Shown in pieces: positions 45,648 through 55,014 of a stretch of 57,882 nt of DNA. Position 1 is the first letter of the stretch. The number at the start of each line of letters is the position of its first letter. The position numbers and the translations under genes are program-made. The notes under the pieces were generated by a model. The model did not search any database. It was not told where the DNA came from and worked only from the letters and a program-made list of their open reading frames with translations. The DNA is from Marinitoga hydrogenitolerans DSM 16785 (GTDB lineage: Bacteria > Thermotogota > Thermotogae > Petrotogales > Petrotogaceae): NCBI RefSeq assembly GCF_900129175.1, contig NZ_FQUI01000010.1:1-57882 (forward strand). Direction: 5' to 3'.

Positions 45648-47504
45648 ATGCATGAAAAATTAAAACCTTTTACAATTATTTCTAATAAATACGAATTAGA
45701 ATCTATTTCAAAAAAAATTTTAGATTCACAAGAAATTGAAATTATTTCACTCGACAAAGTTTTAGATCAACACGCTTTAAAAGTATTAAAAACTGAAAAA
45801 GAAAACGCATACAAATATATATATGAAAATTTTATAAATATATTTAATTACGCAGAAAAAGTTCCAGAACCTAAAACAAAAAAAATAAAATTTCCATTAA
45901 TTATAGATAAAGAAAAAATTTTAGAATTTTCAAAAAAATTAGATTCCAAAATGAAAAGCATATCTGAAACAATGGAAAAGCTAAAAGAAGAAAGAGAAAA
46001 ATTGGAAAAAGAAATTGAAATATTTGAAAAATTAAAACCTATAAAACTAAAAATTGAAGACCTTAAAAAATTAAAATTTTTAAAATATACTGTTGGAAAA
46101 ATTAGTACTATGTATTATGCCAGATTCTTAGAAAGTATTAAAGATAGAAATATACTGGTAATTAATCTTGCTGAAGACTCTGATTTCACATGGCTTTTTA
46201 TTATTTATGACTCAAAAATTAAAATCGAAAAAACGTTATCAATCGCTAATTTTCAAGAATATATTATTTCAAATGAGTATATTGGAACTCCAAAAGAAAT
46301 ACTTTGGGAATTATATGATAAATATCGTTCTTTGAAATATGAGATTGAAATGTTAAAAATCTCTTTAAAAAAAATATTTTTTGAAAACAGAAGACATATT
46401 TACAAATATTTCGATTATATTTTCGTATTAAAAAATATATATGATCTCACTCATTCAATGAGATTCACAGAAAATTTCTTTGTAATCTCAGGTTGGGCAA
46501 CTGAAAAGATATATTCTGAATTATTAAATTACTCGAAAGAAAATGAATTTGTTTTACTTCTTGATTATTCATTTAACGAGAAATCCCCAACTCTATTGAG
46601 AAACAATAGCTTTTTTAAACATTTTGAATTCGTCGTAAAAATGTTCGGAACACCTTCAAGTGATGAAATAGATCCAACTCCTATAATTTCAATATTATTC
46701 TTACTGTTTTATGGCATGATGTTCGGAGATGCTGGACAGGGAATGATATTATCTTTATTTGGTTTCTGGATTTATAAGAAAAAAAAGAATGATCTCTTTT
46801 ATATTATTGGCGCTTCCGGTATTTCGTCTGTACTATTTGGTATTTTATATGGAAGTTTTTTTGGTTTCGAAAATGTAATAAAACCTTTATGGAAAAGGCC
46901 TATGGACAATATAAATTATTTTTTAATGCTTTCTATATATTTTGGTATTGCAATACTTACAGCAGCAATGTCTTTGAATATAATAAATAAAATAAAAAAT
47001 AAAAAGAATAAAGAATTAATTTTTGATCCGAATGGATATGCTGGAATTTCTCTTTATTGGATTTTATTAGGTTCAATATTTTATATGATAAAAAATGGTG
47101 TTTTCCCATCTATTAGTTATTTTTTCATCATATTTCTCATAACTCTTATATATATAAAGAGCATTATTTTTGAAGAAGGAAGTTTAGGAGAAAAAATTGT
47201 CCAGGGATTTTTCGAATTATTTGAAGTTATGTTGGGTTATCTAAGTAATACCCTATCTTTTATCAGATTAGGCGCTTTTGCATTAAATCATGCCGGATTA
47301 TTTTTAGCTTTTTATATGATGTCAAAAATGACAAATAATTCCTTTTTATCTTTTACAATTCTTTTGCTTGGTAATGTTTTAATTATTGTTTTAGAAGGTT
47401 TAGTCGTTTTTATTCAAACATTAAGGTTAGAGTATTATGAATTCTTTACGCGTTTCTTTAAAGGAAATGGAAAAGAGTTCAATCCTATTAAATATAAATT
47501 TTAG
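45648..47504 (+). CDS. V/A-type ATPase subunit I (stator membrane subunit)
   Basis: The 618-residue protein has an N-terminal cytoplasmic coiled-coil part (about 1-325) and a C-terminal membrane part with seven or eight helices. The membrane part includes DPTPIISILFLLFYGMMFGDAGQG and the essential arginine region SFIRLGAFALNHAGL. It forms the ion half-channels against the K ring and anchors the peripheral stalks. The start ATG 45648 is behind AGGTGAT; TTG 45642 is an in-frame alternative. Confidence 0.95.
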   Translation: MHEKLKPFTIISNKYELESISKKILDSQEIEIISLDKVLDQHALKVLKTEKENAYKYIYENFINIFNYAEKVPEPKTKKIKFPLIIDKEKILEFSKKLDSKMKSISETMEKLKEEREKLEKEIEIFEKLKPIKLKIEDLKKLKFLKYTVGKISTMYYARFLESIKDRNILVINLAEDSDFTWLFIIYDSKIKIEKTLSIANFQEYIISNEYIGTPKEILWELYDKYRSLKYEIEMLKISLKKIFFENRRHIYKYFDYIFVLKNIYDLTHSMRFTENFFVISGWATEKIYSELLNYSKENEFVLLLDYSFNEKSPTLLRNNSFFKHFEFVVKMFGTPSSDEIDPTPIISILFLLFYGMMFGDAGQGMILSLFGFWIYKKKKNDLFYIIGASGISSVLFGILYGSFFGFENVIKPLWKRPMDNINYFLMLSIYFGIAILTAAMSLNIINKIKNKKNKELIFDPNGYAGISLYWILLGSIFYMIKNGVFPSISYFFIIFLITLIYIKSIIFEEGSLGEKIVQGFFELFEVMLGYLSNTLSFIRLGAFALNHAGLFLAFYMMSKMTNNSFLSFTILLLGNVLIIVLEGLVVFIQTLRLEYYEFFTRFFKGNGKEFNPIKYKF

Positions 47505-47518
47505 TGGAGGTGTTAGTT

Positions 47519-47956
47519 ATGGCATACATTATTTCTCTCTTTATTTTAGTATTTTTAACTGTTGTTTTCGGATTTTATTTTGCAAAAAACCCAGAAAAAT
47601 CCAGAAGATTCGCAAAGAAAATATTTGCAGGAAACATAGCTCTATTTATAGCTATTATGGTATTCGCTTTAATTAGTTTAGTTCCAACAACTACATACGC
47701 TGCTTCTGATAATCCTTCAACTCCTGTAGTTGATACAACAGACAATACAGGTCTAGGATTAATCGGTGCTGCTTTAGCTACAGGTTTAGCTGCTGTTGGT
47801 GCTGGTGTCGGTGTCGGTATGGTTGGTGCTGCTTCAGTTGGTGCAATTAGTGAAAAACCGGAATTGTTAGGAAAAACTTTAATCTATGTTGGCTTAGCTG
47901 AAGGTATTGCTATTTATGGGTTAATAGTTACCATAATGATACTTGGGAGGATATAA
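47519..47956 (+). CDS. V/A-type ATPase subunit K (proteolipid ring)
   Basis: The 145-residue protein has an N-terminal helix (about 3-21), a second hydrophobic segment ending TTTYAAS that resembles a leader, then one c-type helical hairpin (about 78-145). The ion-binding carboxylate is E128 in GLAEGIAIYG. The positions that supply Na+ ligands in Na+-type rings (Gln in the first helix, Ser/Thr after the Glu) are V99, G129 and I130 here by my alignment, which points to proton rather than sodium coupling. GGAGGTG precedes ATG 47519; the GTG at 47504 lies upstream of that site. Confidence 0.92.
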   Translation: MAYIISLFILVFLTVVFGFYFAKNPEKSRRFAKKIFAGNIALFIAIMVFALISLVPTTTYAASDNPSTPVVDTTDNTGLGLIGAALATGLAAVGAGVGVGMVGAASVGAISEKPELLGKTLIYVGLAEGIAIYGLIVTIMILGRI

Positions 47957-47959
47957 TTC

Positions 47960-48274
47960 ATGAAATTTTTTCTCATTAGCGATAACATCGATACTACAAC
48001 AGGTTTAAGATTAAGTGGTGTAAAAGGTGTTGTTGTTCATGAAAAAAATGAGATTTTAGAAGCATTTAAAAACGCTCTAAAAGATAAAAATATTGGTGTT
48101 ATTTTAATTACAGAGTTAGCAGCCAAAAAAATACCTGAAGAATTAAAAAATCATAAACTTTCAGGAAAACTTCCTCTTATTTTTGTTATACCTGACAGAC
48201 ACGGTTGGAGAAGTGATAAAGATTTTATTACCAAATATGTAGAGGAAGCTATTGGGGTGAGAATAAATGAATGA
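47960..48274 (+). CDS. V/A-type ATPase subunit F (central stalk)
   Basis: The 104-residue protein matches subunit F, a small Rossmann-like regulator bound to the rotor: FFLISDNIDTTTGLRLSGVKG, GVILITELAA and PLIFVIPD. It sits 3 bp after subunit K and overlaps subunit E by 8 bp. GGGAGGATATAATTC precedes the ATG. Confidence 0.93.
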   Translation: MKFFLISDNIDTTTGLRLSGVKGVVVHEKNEILEAFKNALKDKNIGVILITELAAKKIPEELKNHKLSGKLPLIFVIPDRHGWRSDKDFITKYVEEAIGVRINE

Positions 48275-48842
48275 AATGGAAAATAAATTAGACAAAATGA
48301 TAAGATTATTAGATAAAGATTTTGAAATAGAATTCATCTCTATTAAGAAAAAGTATGAAGATGAATATAAAAATATTGAAGAAAAAATAAAAAAGGAAAT
48401 AGACAATTATGAAAAAATAAAACTTAAAGAAGCTCATGAAAAACAAGAACAAATCTTAAAATTAGCTGAAGCTAAAGCTGAACTTAAATTAAAACAAGAA
48501 AATTTAATTTTAAAAAATCAGTTGTTATCCAAAATATTGGAATTATTAAAAAGTAAACTAATAGATTTAGATCCAGAAAGAAAAAAGTTGTTTTATCAAA
48601 AATTATATAGAGAAGCAGTTAAATTGATTGATGAAGATTACATTGTCTTATGCAACGAAAAAGATTATAATATCATTAACTCTTTTATAAAAGATCATAA
48701 AATTGAAATAGACAATACCATTAAAGGTGGAATAATCTTGAAAGGAAAATATTTAAATATAAAAAATACTATAGATTCATTTATAGAAGAAAATAAAAAC
48801 TGGATTTTCAGCCTTGTCTTAAAAGAGGTGGGAGAAATATGA
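48267..48842 (+). CDS. V/A-type ATPase subunit E (peripheral stalk)
   Basis: The 191-residue protein has a long N-terminal coiled coil (about 5-95) and a C-terminal globular part with DEDYIVLCNEKDYNII and the conserved GGIILKG strand typical of subunit E. It forms the stator stalk with subunit H and caps the A/B head. The ATG is preceded by GGGGTGAG. It overlaps the genes on both sides. Confidence 0.92.
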   Translation: MNEMENKLDKMIRLLDKDFEIEFISIKKKYEDEYKNIEEKIKKEIDNYEKIKLKEAHEKQEQILKLAEAKAELKLKQENLILKNQLLSKILELLKSKLIDLDPERKKLFYQKLYREAVKLIDEDYIVLCNEKDYNIINSFIKDHKIEIDNTIKGGIILKGKYLNIKNTIDSFIEENKNWIFSLVLKEVGEI

Positions 48843-50587
48843 TGCAAATTAGAGAAATAAATGGCCCTGTTGTAAAAGTTAAAAATGCAAAAGGGGTTTT
48901 TATGAATGAAATGGTTAGAGTTGGTAATTTTAAATTAACTGGTGAGATTATAGGTATTGATGGTGATATTGCAACAGTACAAGTGTATGAAGAAACCTCA
49001 ATGCTAAAACCCGGAGAACCTGTTGAAGGTACTGGAAAGATGCTATCTGTAGCTCTTGGTCCAGGATTACTCGGTAGTATTTATGATGGTATTCAAAGAC
49101 CTTTAAATGAATTAATCAAAAAATCCGGGTCATTTATTGGAAGAGGTATTGATTCTTTTGGCCTTGATGAATCTAAATTATGGGAAGTTTCATTTATAAA
49201 AAAGATTGGTGATATTGTATCCGGCGGAGAAATTATTGCAGAAGTTCAAGAAACAGAATATTTAAAACATAAGATAATGATACCTCCAAATATTAACGGA
49301 AAAATAATAGAACTTAAAGAAAATGGAAGCTATAGAGTCACTGACACATTAGCAAAAATCGAGACAAATAATGGCATTAAAGAGATAAAATTATATCAAG
49401 AATGGCCTGTCAAAATACCAAGACCTGTGAAAAAACGTTTAGAGCCAAAAATTCCATTAATTACTGGGCAACGTGTAATAGATTTGTTTTTCCCTATAAG
49501 CAAAGGCGGAACAGCTGCTATACCAGGAGGTTTTGGTACAGGTAAAACAATTACTCAACATCAATTAGCAAAATGGGCAGATGCTGATATTATTGTATAT
49601 ATAGGTTGTGGAGAACGAGGTAATGAGATGACAGAAGTTTTAGAGGAATTCCCTAATTTAAAAGATCCAAGAACTGGGGCTCCATTAATGGACAGAACTG
49701 TTTTAATAGCAAATACCTCTAATATGCCTGTTTCAGCAAGAGAAGCTTCTATTTATACAGGTATCACTATTGCAGAATATTTTAGAGATATGGGATATAA
49801 TGTTGCAATAATGGCTGATTCTACATCAAGATGGGCTGAAGCTTTAAGGGAATTATCTGGACGTCTTGAAGAAATGCCAGCTGAAGAAGGTTACCCTTCA
49901 TACCTCGCATCTAGAATTGGCCAATTTTATGAACGAGCTGGAATTTCTGAAAATCTAAATGGAACAAAAGGTTCCGTTACAATTATAGGTGCAGTTTCAC
50001 CTCCCGGTGGAGATTTTTCGGAACCAGTTACACAAAACACCAAAAGATTTGTAAAATGTTTCTGGGGATTAGATAAAAACCTCGCTTATTCCAGGCATTA
50101 TCCATCAATTAATTGGCTCACAAGTTATAGTGAATATTCAGAAGATTTAAAAGAATGGTTCTCAAATAACGTTGAAGAGAAATGGAATTACTATCGAGAT
50201 GAAGCAATGAAATTATTAACAGAGGATGATAGATTACAACAAATTATAAAAATTGTAGGGGAAGATGTCTTGCCAGATAACCAAAAATTAGTTGTTTTAA
50301 TAGCTAAAATAATAAAAGTTGGTGTTTTACAGCAGAGTGCATTTAGCAACGTTGATTCGTTTTGCTCATTGGAAAAACAATATAATTTAATAAAAGTTAT
50401 TATGGATACTTATAATAAAGCAAAAATATATATTGATAAAAATATAGCTATTAGTCGTGTTTTACCATCAGAAATTGTTTCTAAATTACTTACAATGAAA
50501 GAAGAAATTAAGAATATTGACGAATTTAAAGAAATAGAAAATATGATGAATGAACATTTTAAAAAATTAGACACTATTTATAATTAA
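48839..50587 (+). CDS. atpA: V/A-type ATPase catalytic subunit A
   Basis: The 582-residue protein is the catalytic subunit. The P-loop is GGFGTGKT (230-237), followed by [26 protein letters not shown] and [11 protein letters not shown]. The bulge domain of about 90 residues before the P-loop, typical of A subunits, is present. The loop reads GGFGTGKT rather than the more common GPFGSGKT. The two ATGs at 48839/48842 follow GGAGAAAT. Confidence 0.97.
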   Translation: MMQIREINGPVVKVKNAKGVFMNEMVRVGNFKLTGEIIGIDGDIATVQVYEETSMLKPGEPVEGTGKMLSVALGPGLLGSIYDGIQRPLNELIKKSGSFIGRGIDSFGLDESKLWEVSFIKKIGDIVSGGEIIAEVQETEYLKHKIMIPPNINGKIIELKENGSYRVTDTLAKIETNNGIKEIKLYQEWPVKIPRPVKKRLEPKIPLITGQRVIDLFFPISKGGTAAIPGGFGTGKTITQHQLAKWADADIIVYIGCGERGNEMTEVLEEFPNLKDPRTGAPLMDRTVLIANTSNMPVSAREASIYTGITIAEYFRDMGYNVAIMADSTSRWAEALRELSGRLEEMPAEEGYPSYLASRIGQFYERAGISENLNGTKGSVTIIGAVSPPGGDFSEPVTQNTKRFVKCFWGLDKNLAYSRHYPSINWLTSYSEYSEDLKEWFSNNVEEKWNYYRDEAMKLLTEDDRLQQIIKIVGEDVLPDNQKLVVLIAKIIKVGVLQQSAFSNVDSFCSLEKQYNLIKVIMDTYNKAKIYIDKNIAISRVLPSEIVSKLLTMKEEIKNIDEFKEIENMMNEHFKKLDTIYN

Positions 50588-50609
50588 GTCTCCTTGTGGA
50601 GGTGAGTTA

Positions 50610-51980
50610 ATGGCAATTAGAGAATATAGTGGAATTTCACAGATTCACGGACCACTTATTGTTATTGAAAATGTTAAAGATATAAAATATGATGAAGTTG
50701 TTGAAATTGAGCAAAATGGTCAAAAAAGAACTGGAAAAGTTATAATGGTTAGTGAAAATGCTGCTATTATCCAAGTTTTTGAAGGAACACAAGGCTTATC
50801 TTTAAAAGAACCTAAAATAAAATTTTTAGGAAAACCTTTAGAAATTAATATATCTCCTGATATATTAGGAAGAACTTTTGATGGTTTAGGAAGACCTATT
50901 GATAACATGGGCGAAATTATTGGAGAAAAAAGTATCGATATTAATGGTTCTGCTATTAATCCGGCAGCAAGAGAATATCCAAGAAATTTTATACAAACTG
51001 GAGTTTCAGCTATAGATAGCATGCTTACTCTGATTAGAGGACAAAAACTCCCTATTTTTTCCGGAAACGGATTACCACACAACAGATTAGCTGTTCAGAT
51101 TGCTAAACAAGCAAAATTAAAGTCAAATGAAGAATTTGCTGTAGTTTTTGGGGCTATTGGTCTAAAGAAAGATGATGCAAATTTTATTATAAAAAGTTTC
51201 GAAGAAAGTGGCGCCATTAAAAATATGGTGGTTTTTTTAAACTTAGCTAGTGACCCAGTTGTTGAAAGAATTGCAACTCCCCGAATAGCTTTAACGGTTG
51301 CAGAATATCTGGCATTTGAACTAGAAAAACATGTACTTGTTATATTAAATGACATGACAAATTATTGTGAAGCATTACGAGAATTATCTAATTATAGGGG
51401 TGAAATCCCGGGAAGAAAAGGGTTCCCCGGTTATCTTTATTCAGATCTTGCATCCATATATGAAAGAGCTGGTATGATTAGAGGAAAAAAAGGATCTGTT
51501 ACGCAAATTCCTATTTTAACTATGCCAAATGATGATATCACGCATCCTATTCCTGATTTAACTGGTTTTATTACAGAAGGACAAATTGTTTTATCACGTG
51601 ATTTGCATAGAAAAAATATTTACCCACCTATAAATGTTTTACCTTCATTATCAAGATTAATGAAAGATGGCATAGGTAAAGGATATACAAGGGAGGATCA
51701 TCCAGATGTTGCTTCACAATTATTTGCTTCTTATTCAAGAGTTTTTGAAATAAGATCTTTAGCAGCTATTATCGGTGAAGATGATTTGTCAGATATAGAC
51801 AAATTATATCTAAAATTCGGAAAAGAATTTGAAGAAACTTTTATCAATCAAGGATTTAATGAAGAAAGAAATTTGGATTCAACACTTGAATTAGCATGGA
51901 ACATATTATCTATACTTCCAAAAACAGAATTGACAAGAATAAAGAAAACATTTATAGAGAAATATTACAATGAAAAATAA
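50610..51980 (+). CDS. atpB: V/A-type ATPase regulatory subunit B
   Basis: The 456-residue protein is the non-catalytic nucleotide-binding-fold subunit: [67 protein letters not shown] and [12 protein letters not shown]. It lacks a P-loop, as expected. GTGGAGGTGAGTTA precedes the ATG. It alternates with subunit A in the hexameric head. Confidence 0.97.
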   Translation: MAIREYSGISQIHGPLIVIENVKDIKYDEVVEIEQNGQKRTGKVIMVSENAAIIQVFEGTQGLSLKEPKIKFLGKPLEINISPDILGRTFDGLGRPIDNMGEIIGEKSIDINGSAINPAAREYPRNFIQTGVSAIDSMLTLIRGQKLPIFSGNGLPHNRLAVQIAKQAKLKSNEEFAVVFGAIGLKKDDANFIIKSFEESGAIKNMVVFLNLASDPVVERIATPRIALTVAEYLAFELEKHVLVILNDMTNYCEALRELSNYRGEIPGRKGFPGYLYSDLASIYERAGMIRGKKGSVTQIPILTMPNDDITHPIPDLTGFITEGQIVLSRDLHRKNIYPPINVLPSLSRLMKDGIGKGYTREDHPDVASQLFASYSRVFEIRSLAAIIGEDDLSDIDKLYLKFGKEFEETFINQGFNEERNLDSTLELAWNILSILPKTELTRIKKTFIEKYYNEK

Positions 51981-52013
51981 TTTCTTTAACCACCAAAGAT
52001 TGAAGGTGAAAAA

Positions 52014-52622
52014 ATGATTTTTAATCAAACAATTCCAACAAAAGGTAATTTAATAAATTTAAAGCAACAATTTGTTCTTGCAAAGCAAGGACATGACCTG
52101 CTTGAGAAAAAAAGAAATATTATCATGAAAGAATTAATAGATTTAATAGATCAAGCCAGAGATATTCAAGAAAAAATATTAAAAATTTTTGAAAAGGCCT
52201 ATGAGTCTCTTCAACTGGCAAACCTTGATTTGGGAATTGAAAATGTTGAAGAATATGCAAATGGTGTTCCTGAATATGATAATTTAAATATAAGATTTAG
52301 AAGTGTAATGGGTGTAGAAGTTCCAGAATTCTATCGAGAAAAACAAACAATTGAGATTCCATATGAAATTTATAGAACTAACGCCGCTCTTGATCAAGCT
52401 TATATTTCATTTAAAACTGTTTTGGAACTAATAACTGAAGCCTCAATTATAGAAAACAAAGTTTATAAACTTGCATATGAAGTAAAAAAAACCAAAAAGA
52501 GAGTTTCATCACTCGAAAATATTGTTATTCCTCAATTGAAAGAATCTATAAAATTTATTCAAGATACTTTAGAAGAATTTGAAAGAGAAGAATTTTTTAA
52601 ATTAAAAAAATTAAAAAAATAA
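52014..52622 (+). CDS. V/A-type ATPase subunit D (central shaft)
   Basis: The 202-residue protein shows two long antiparallel helices with the family start PTKGNLINLKQQFVLAKQGHDLLEKKR, and the C-terminal KTKKRVSSLENIVIPQLKESIKFI segment. It is the rotating shaft inside the A3B3 head. GAAGGTGAAAAA precedes the ATG. It is the last operon gene; a promoter-like sequence and a terminator follow within 60 bp. Confidence 0.95.
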   Translation: MIFNQTIPTKGNLINLKQQFVLAKQGHDLLEKKRNIIMKELIDLIDQARDIQEKILKIFEKAYESLQLANLDLGIENVEEYANGVPEYDNLNIRFRSVMGVEVPEFYREKQTIEIPYEIYRTNAALDQAYISFKTVLELITEASIIENKVYKLAYEVKKTKKRVSSLENIVIPQLKESIKFIQDTLEEFEREEFFKLKKLKK

Positions 52623-52628
52623 AAACTC

Positions 52629-52657
52629 TTGACAAAATATTTTTTTTATGATATAAT
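52629..52657 (+). promoter_or_regulatory. Near-perfect sigma-A promoter behind the ATPase operon
   Basis: TTGACA (52629-52634), exactly 17 bp, TATAAT (52652-52657): both hexamers are consensus. It starts 7 bp after the subunit D stop. Transcription would begin near 52664 and meet a terminator within about 40 nt. Confidence 0.75.
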
Positions 52658-52677
52658 TAACAATGAGAGTTGTTTTT

Positions 52678-52706
52678 ACGACCTGGAATTTTCAGGTCGT
52701 TTTTTG
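52678..52706 (+). terminator. Intrinsic terminator after the ATPase operon
   Basis: ACGACCTG-gaatttt-CAGGTCGT (52678-52685 with 52693-52700) is followed by TTTTTTG. It ends the ATPase operon and would also end any short RNA from the promoter at 52629-52657. Confidence 0.88.
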
Positions 52707-52793
52707 TTTTCTATGGGATTTGAGCATCTTAAAAATTTTATTGTTCGATAAAATTATGTTATAATTTAGATGTTTAAAAACATACGCTTACGA

Positions 52794-52983
52794 TGTCTAA
52801 AAAGTCAAATTCACTCAGACAGCTTGATTGCTAATCCTTAAAATTATTTATTCTCAGCCGTCGCTCAAACAATACATCGTGTATTGTTTCGCTCAAAATT
52901 ACATCCATGTAATTTTGACGGCTTCCATTCATAATTTTAAGGGCAATCTTCGAGTCTTCGTTTCATTTGAGACTTTTTAGACA
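52794..52983. repeat. 190-bp nested inverted-repeat element (MITE-like or structured RNA)
   Basis: Outer arms TGTCTAAAAAGTC (52794-52806) and GACTTTTTAGACA (52971-52983) are perfect inverted repeats. Inside are GATTGC/GCAATC (52826-52831, 52943-52948), CCTTAAAATTAT/ATAATTTTAAGG (52836-52847, 52931-52942) and AGCCGTC/GACGGCT (52856-52862, 52917-52923). The core holds two hairpins: AAACAATACA-tcg-TGTATTGTTT (52867-52889) and AAAATTACAT-cc-ATGTAATTTT (52895-52916), each preceded by CGCTCAAA. The folding is continuous and multibranched. No ORF is present. I do not recognise a named family; a non-autonomous mobile repeat or a structured RNA both fit. Confidence 0.8.
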
Positions 52984-53007
52984 ACCTAAATATATGCTAA
53001 ATATAAT
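52978..53007 (+). promoter_or_regulatory. Candidate mgsA promoter using the edge of the repeat element
   Basis: TAGACA (52978-52983), an 18-bp spacer and TATAAT (53002-53007) precede mgsA. The -35 is the last six bases of the 190-bp inverted-repeat element, so the element may supply it. Confidence 0.5.
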
Positions 53008-53028
53008 TAAAATTTTTGGAGGGATAAA

Positions 53029-53421
53029 ATGATAAATGTTGCTTTAATAGCTCATGATAAGAAAAAATTGGATTTAGTCATGTTTGTAAAAGAATGGAAA
53101 CACGTTTTCAAAAAATGTAATTTATATGCTACTAATTCTACAGGAACTTTAATTGAACAAAAAGTTGGTTTGAAAGTAACAAAATTTGCTTCTGGTCCAT
53201 ATGGCGGTGATTTACAAATAGGTGCTATGATAACAGCTGGAAGTATGGATTTTGTAATATTTTTACGAGATCCTTTAACTGCTCAACCACATGAGCCTGA
53301 TGTTTCTGCTTTAATGAGAGTATGTGATGTTCATAATATCCCTCTTGCTACTAATTTAGCTACGGCAGAAGGTCTTGTATTAGAAATTGAAAAAAAAATT
53401 CCTATAGCGGAAGGTGAATGA
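53029..53421 (+). CDS. mgsA: Methylglyoxal synthase
   Basis: The 130-residue protein has the MgsA signatures: [10 protein letters not shown]-like start ([11 protein letters not shown]), [21 protein letters not shown] with the catalytic Asp (D61), and [14 protein letters not shown]. It converts dihydroxyacetone phosphate to methylglyoxal and phosphate, a bypass that relieves phosphate limitation in glycolysis. GGAGGG precedes the ATG. The gene follows the structured element directly and overlaps the next gene by 8 bp. Confidence 0.96.
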   Translation: MINVALIAHDKKKLDLVMFVKEWKHVFKKCNLYATNSTGTLIEQKVGLKVTKFASGPYGGDLQIGAMITAGSMDFVIFLRDPLTAQPHEPDVSALMRVCDVHNIPLATNLATAEGLVLEIEKKIPIAEGE

Positions 53422-54073
53422 TATTAAAGACTTAAATAATTTTGAAAAATATACAAAAGGCGAAGAACTTGCAAATTCAATAACTCATGGAATAGGTGCC
53501 ATATTAAGCTTGGTTGCTCTTGTCATCTTGATTATTTTTTCTTCATTTAATGGAACTTTTTTACAGACATTTAGTGTAATTATATATGGAATTAGCTTAT
53601 TTTTGCTATATTTATCTTCAACTTTATATCACAGCATTCAACACAAAAAAGCAAAACAAATTTTAGAAATTATAGATCATTCATCTATTTATTTATTAAT
53701 CGCAGGAACATATACACCTTTTACTTTAGTAACTTTAAACGGAAAAATTGGTTGGTCAATTTTCATAATAGTATGGATACTTGCTTTAATTGGTATAATT
53801 TTAAAACCTTTCTTTGTAAAAAAATTCAGAATATTATCAACTCTATTATATATTGCAATGGGATGGATGATTATCTTCGCCATAAAACCTCTTGTTAATA
53901 ATCTTCCACAAACAGGTATTATGTGGTTAGTGATTGGTGGATTATCATATACTATTGGAGCTATATTTTATATCTGGAGAAAATTGCCATATGGTCATAT
54001 GATATGGCACCTTTTTGTGTTAGGTGGAAGTGTTTCTCACTTTATAGCTGTATTTTTTTACGTTTTAAATTAA
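53414..54073 (+). CDS. Hemolysin III / PAQR-family membrane protein
   Basis: The 219-residue protein has seven predicted helices and the PAQR motifs: [46 protein letters not shown] and [17 protein letters not shown], including the conserved Ser/His/Asp metal-binding residues. Bacterial members (YqfA/HlyIII) are thought to influence membrane lipid homeostasis. The start GTG 53414 overlaps the mgsA end, and AAGG lies at the edge, so coupling to mgsA is likely. No ATG is available near the N-terminus. Confidence 0.9.
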   Translation: MNDIKDLNNFEKYTKGEELANSITHGIGAILSLVALVILIIFSSFNGTFLQTFSVIIYGISLFLLYLSSTLYHSIQHKKAKQILEIIDHSSIYLLIAGTYTPFTLVTLNGKIGWSIFIIVWILALIGIILKPFFVKKFRILSTLLYIAMGWMIIFAIKPLVNNLPQTGIMWLVIGGLSYTIGAIFYIWRKLPYGHMIWHLFVLGGSVSHFIAVFFYVLN

Positions 54074-54105
54074 ACATTATTTTTTATATTAAATCGGGGG
54101 ATATT

Positions 54106-55014
54106 ATGTATAAATTCTTCATATTGATTTTTATCCTATTTGCTCATATTATTTTTTCTTATGAAATCTTCATAACTCCTTCTTATAAAATATATAATTT
54201 TATAAAAGAAAAAACTATCTTATCAGATAATCTAAAATTTGCTTCTTTAAGTATAAATTCCCCATTTTTAGAACTTTTAGATACCAACAAATCTTCAGGA
54301 TATATAGAATATGAAAATTTATATTTCAAAAGTTACAATATATTACCAGATAAAAATCTTGAAGGGTATTTGCATGAAAAATTTATTATTTTTGATAATA
54401 ATAGCGTTTTATTTGGAACAGGAAACTTTACAAAAGGTAGCATTTTTGAAGATTTAAATATTTTTATATATTCTGAAGATAAAAACATTGTTTCTTTGTT
54501 TTTAAAAGAATTTGATAATTTTAAAAATGGGAATTTTGGAAAAAATAAAAGAATAATAGATAAAGTTATAAATTCAAAAGATTTAGGTAAGGTCGTATTT
54601 GTAACAGGACCATCAGAAAACATTTTTAATGTAATAGATAATTTTATATTATCTTCGAAAAAAATTCTATATATTTTCACTTTTTCGTTTACCGATAATA
54701 GAATTTTATATAATCTGGAATATTTATCTTCAAAAAATATAGATGTAAAAATTATAGCTGATAATTGGAATATAAAAAACTACTCTAATTTAAAGTATTT
54801 AAAAAGCGTAAAATATACTATTTCAAAAAAATATAGAAATATGCATTTAAAGGTGTTAATAAATGAAAACGGTGTTTTACTCGGAAGTTATAATTTAACT
54901 TATAGAGCCAGAGAAAAAAATGATGAGTTCATTATTATTTTATACAATAAAAATATACAAAAGACTATGTTAGATTTATTCAACAAATTATGGAGTGAGG
55001 AAAAATATGAATAA
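54106..55014 (+). CDS. Secreted phospholipase D-like protein
   Basis: The 302-residue protein has a signal peptide (MYKFFILIFILFAHIIFSYE) and two PLD motifs. HKD motif 1 is H90-x-K92-x4-D97 followed by GTGN; motif 2 is H247-x-K249-x4-E254 followed by GSYN, where the usual Asp is Glu. Such secreted small PLD-fold proteins are nucleases or phospholipases; the substrate here is unknown. The true start is ATG 54106, behind CGGGGG; the long upstream extension of the frame overlaps the PAQR gene and is not coding. It is followed by two periplasmic-sensing genes with overlapping ends. Confidence 0.85.
   Translation: MYKFFILIFILFAHIIFSYEIFITPSYKIYNFIKEKTILSDNLKFASLSINSPFLELLDTNKSSGYIEYENLYFKSYNILPDKNLEGYLHEKFIIFDNNSVLFGTGNFTKGSIFEDLNIFIYSEDKNIVSLFLKEFDNFKNGNFGKNKRIIDKVINSKDLGKVVFVTGPSENIFNVIDNFILSSKKILYIFTFSFTDNRILYNLEYLSSKNIDVKIIADNWNIKNYSNLKYLKSVKYTISKKYRNMHLKVLINENGVLLGSYNLTYRAREKNDEFIIILYNKNIQKTMLDLFNKLWSEEKYE

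Noticed and set aside
52663-52764. Leaderless ORF starting MRVVFTTWNF at the predicted start of the short transcript
   Set aside because: It runs through the terminator hairpin, has no ribosome site and the composition is not protein-like.
52794-52983. 6S RNA
   Set aside because: The length is similar, but the core is a two-hairpin multiloop rather than a rod with one large central bubble, and the promoter is uncertain.
53923-54105. Upstream extension of the PLD-like reading frame
   Set aside because: It overlaps the PAQR gene, and the ATG at 54106 has a Shine-Dalgarno site and begins a clear signal peptide.
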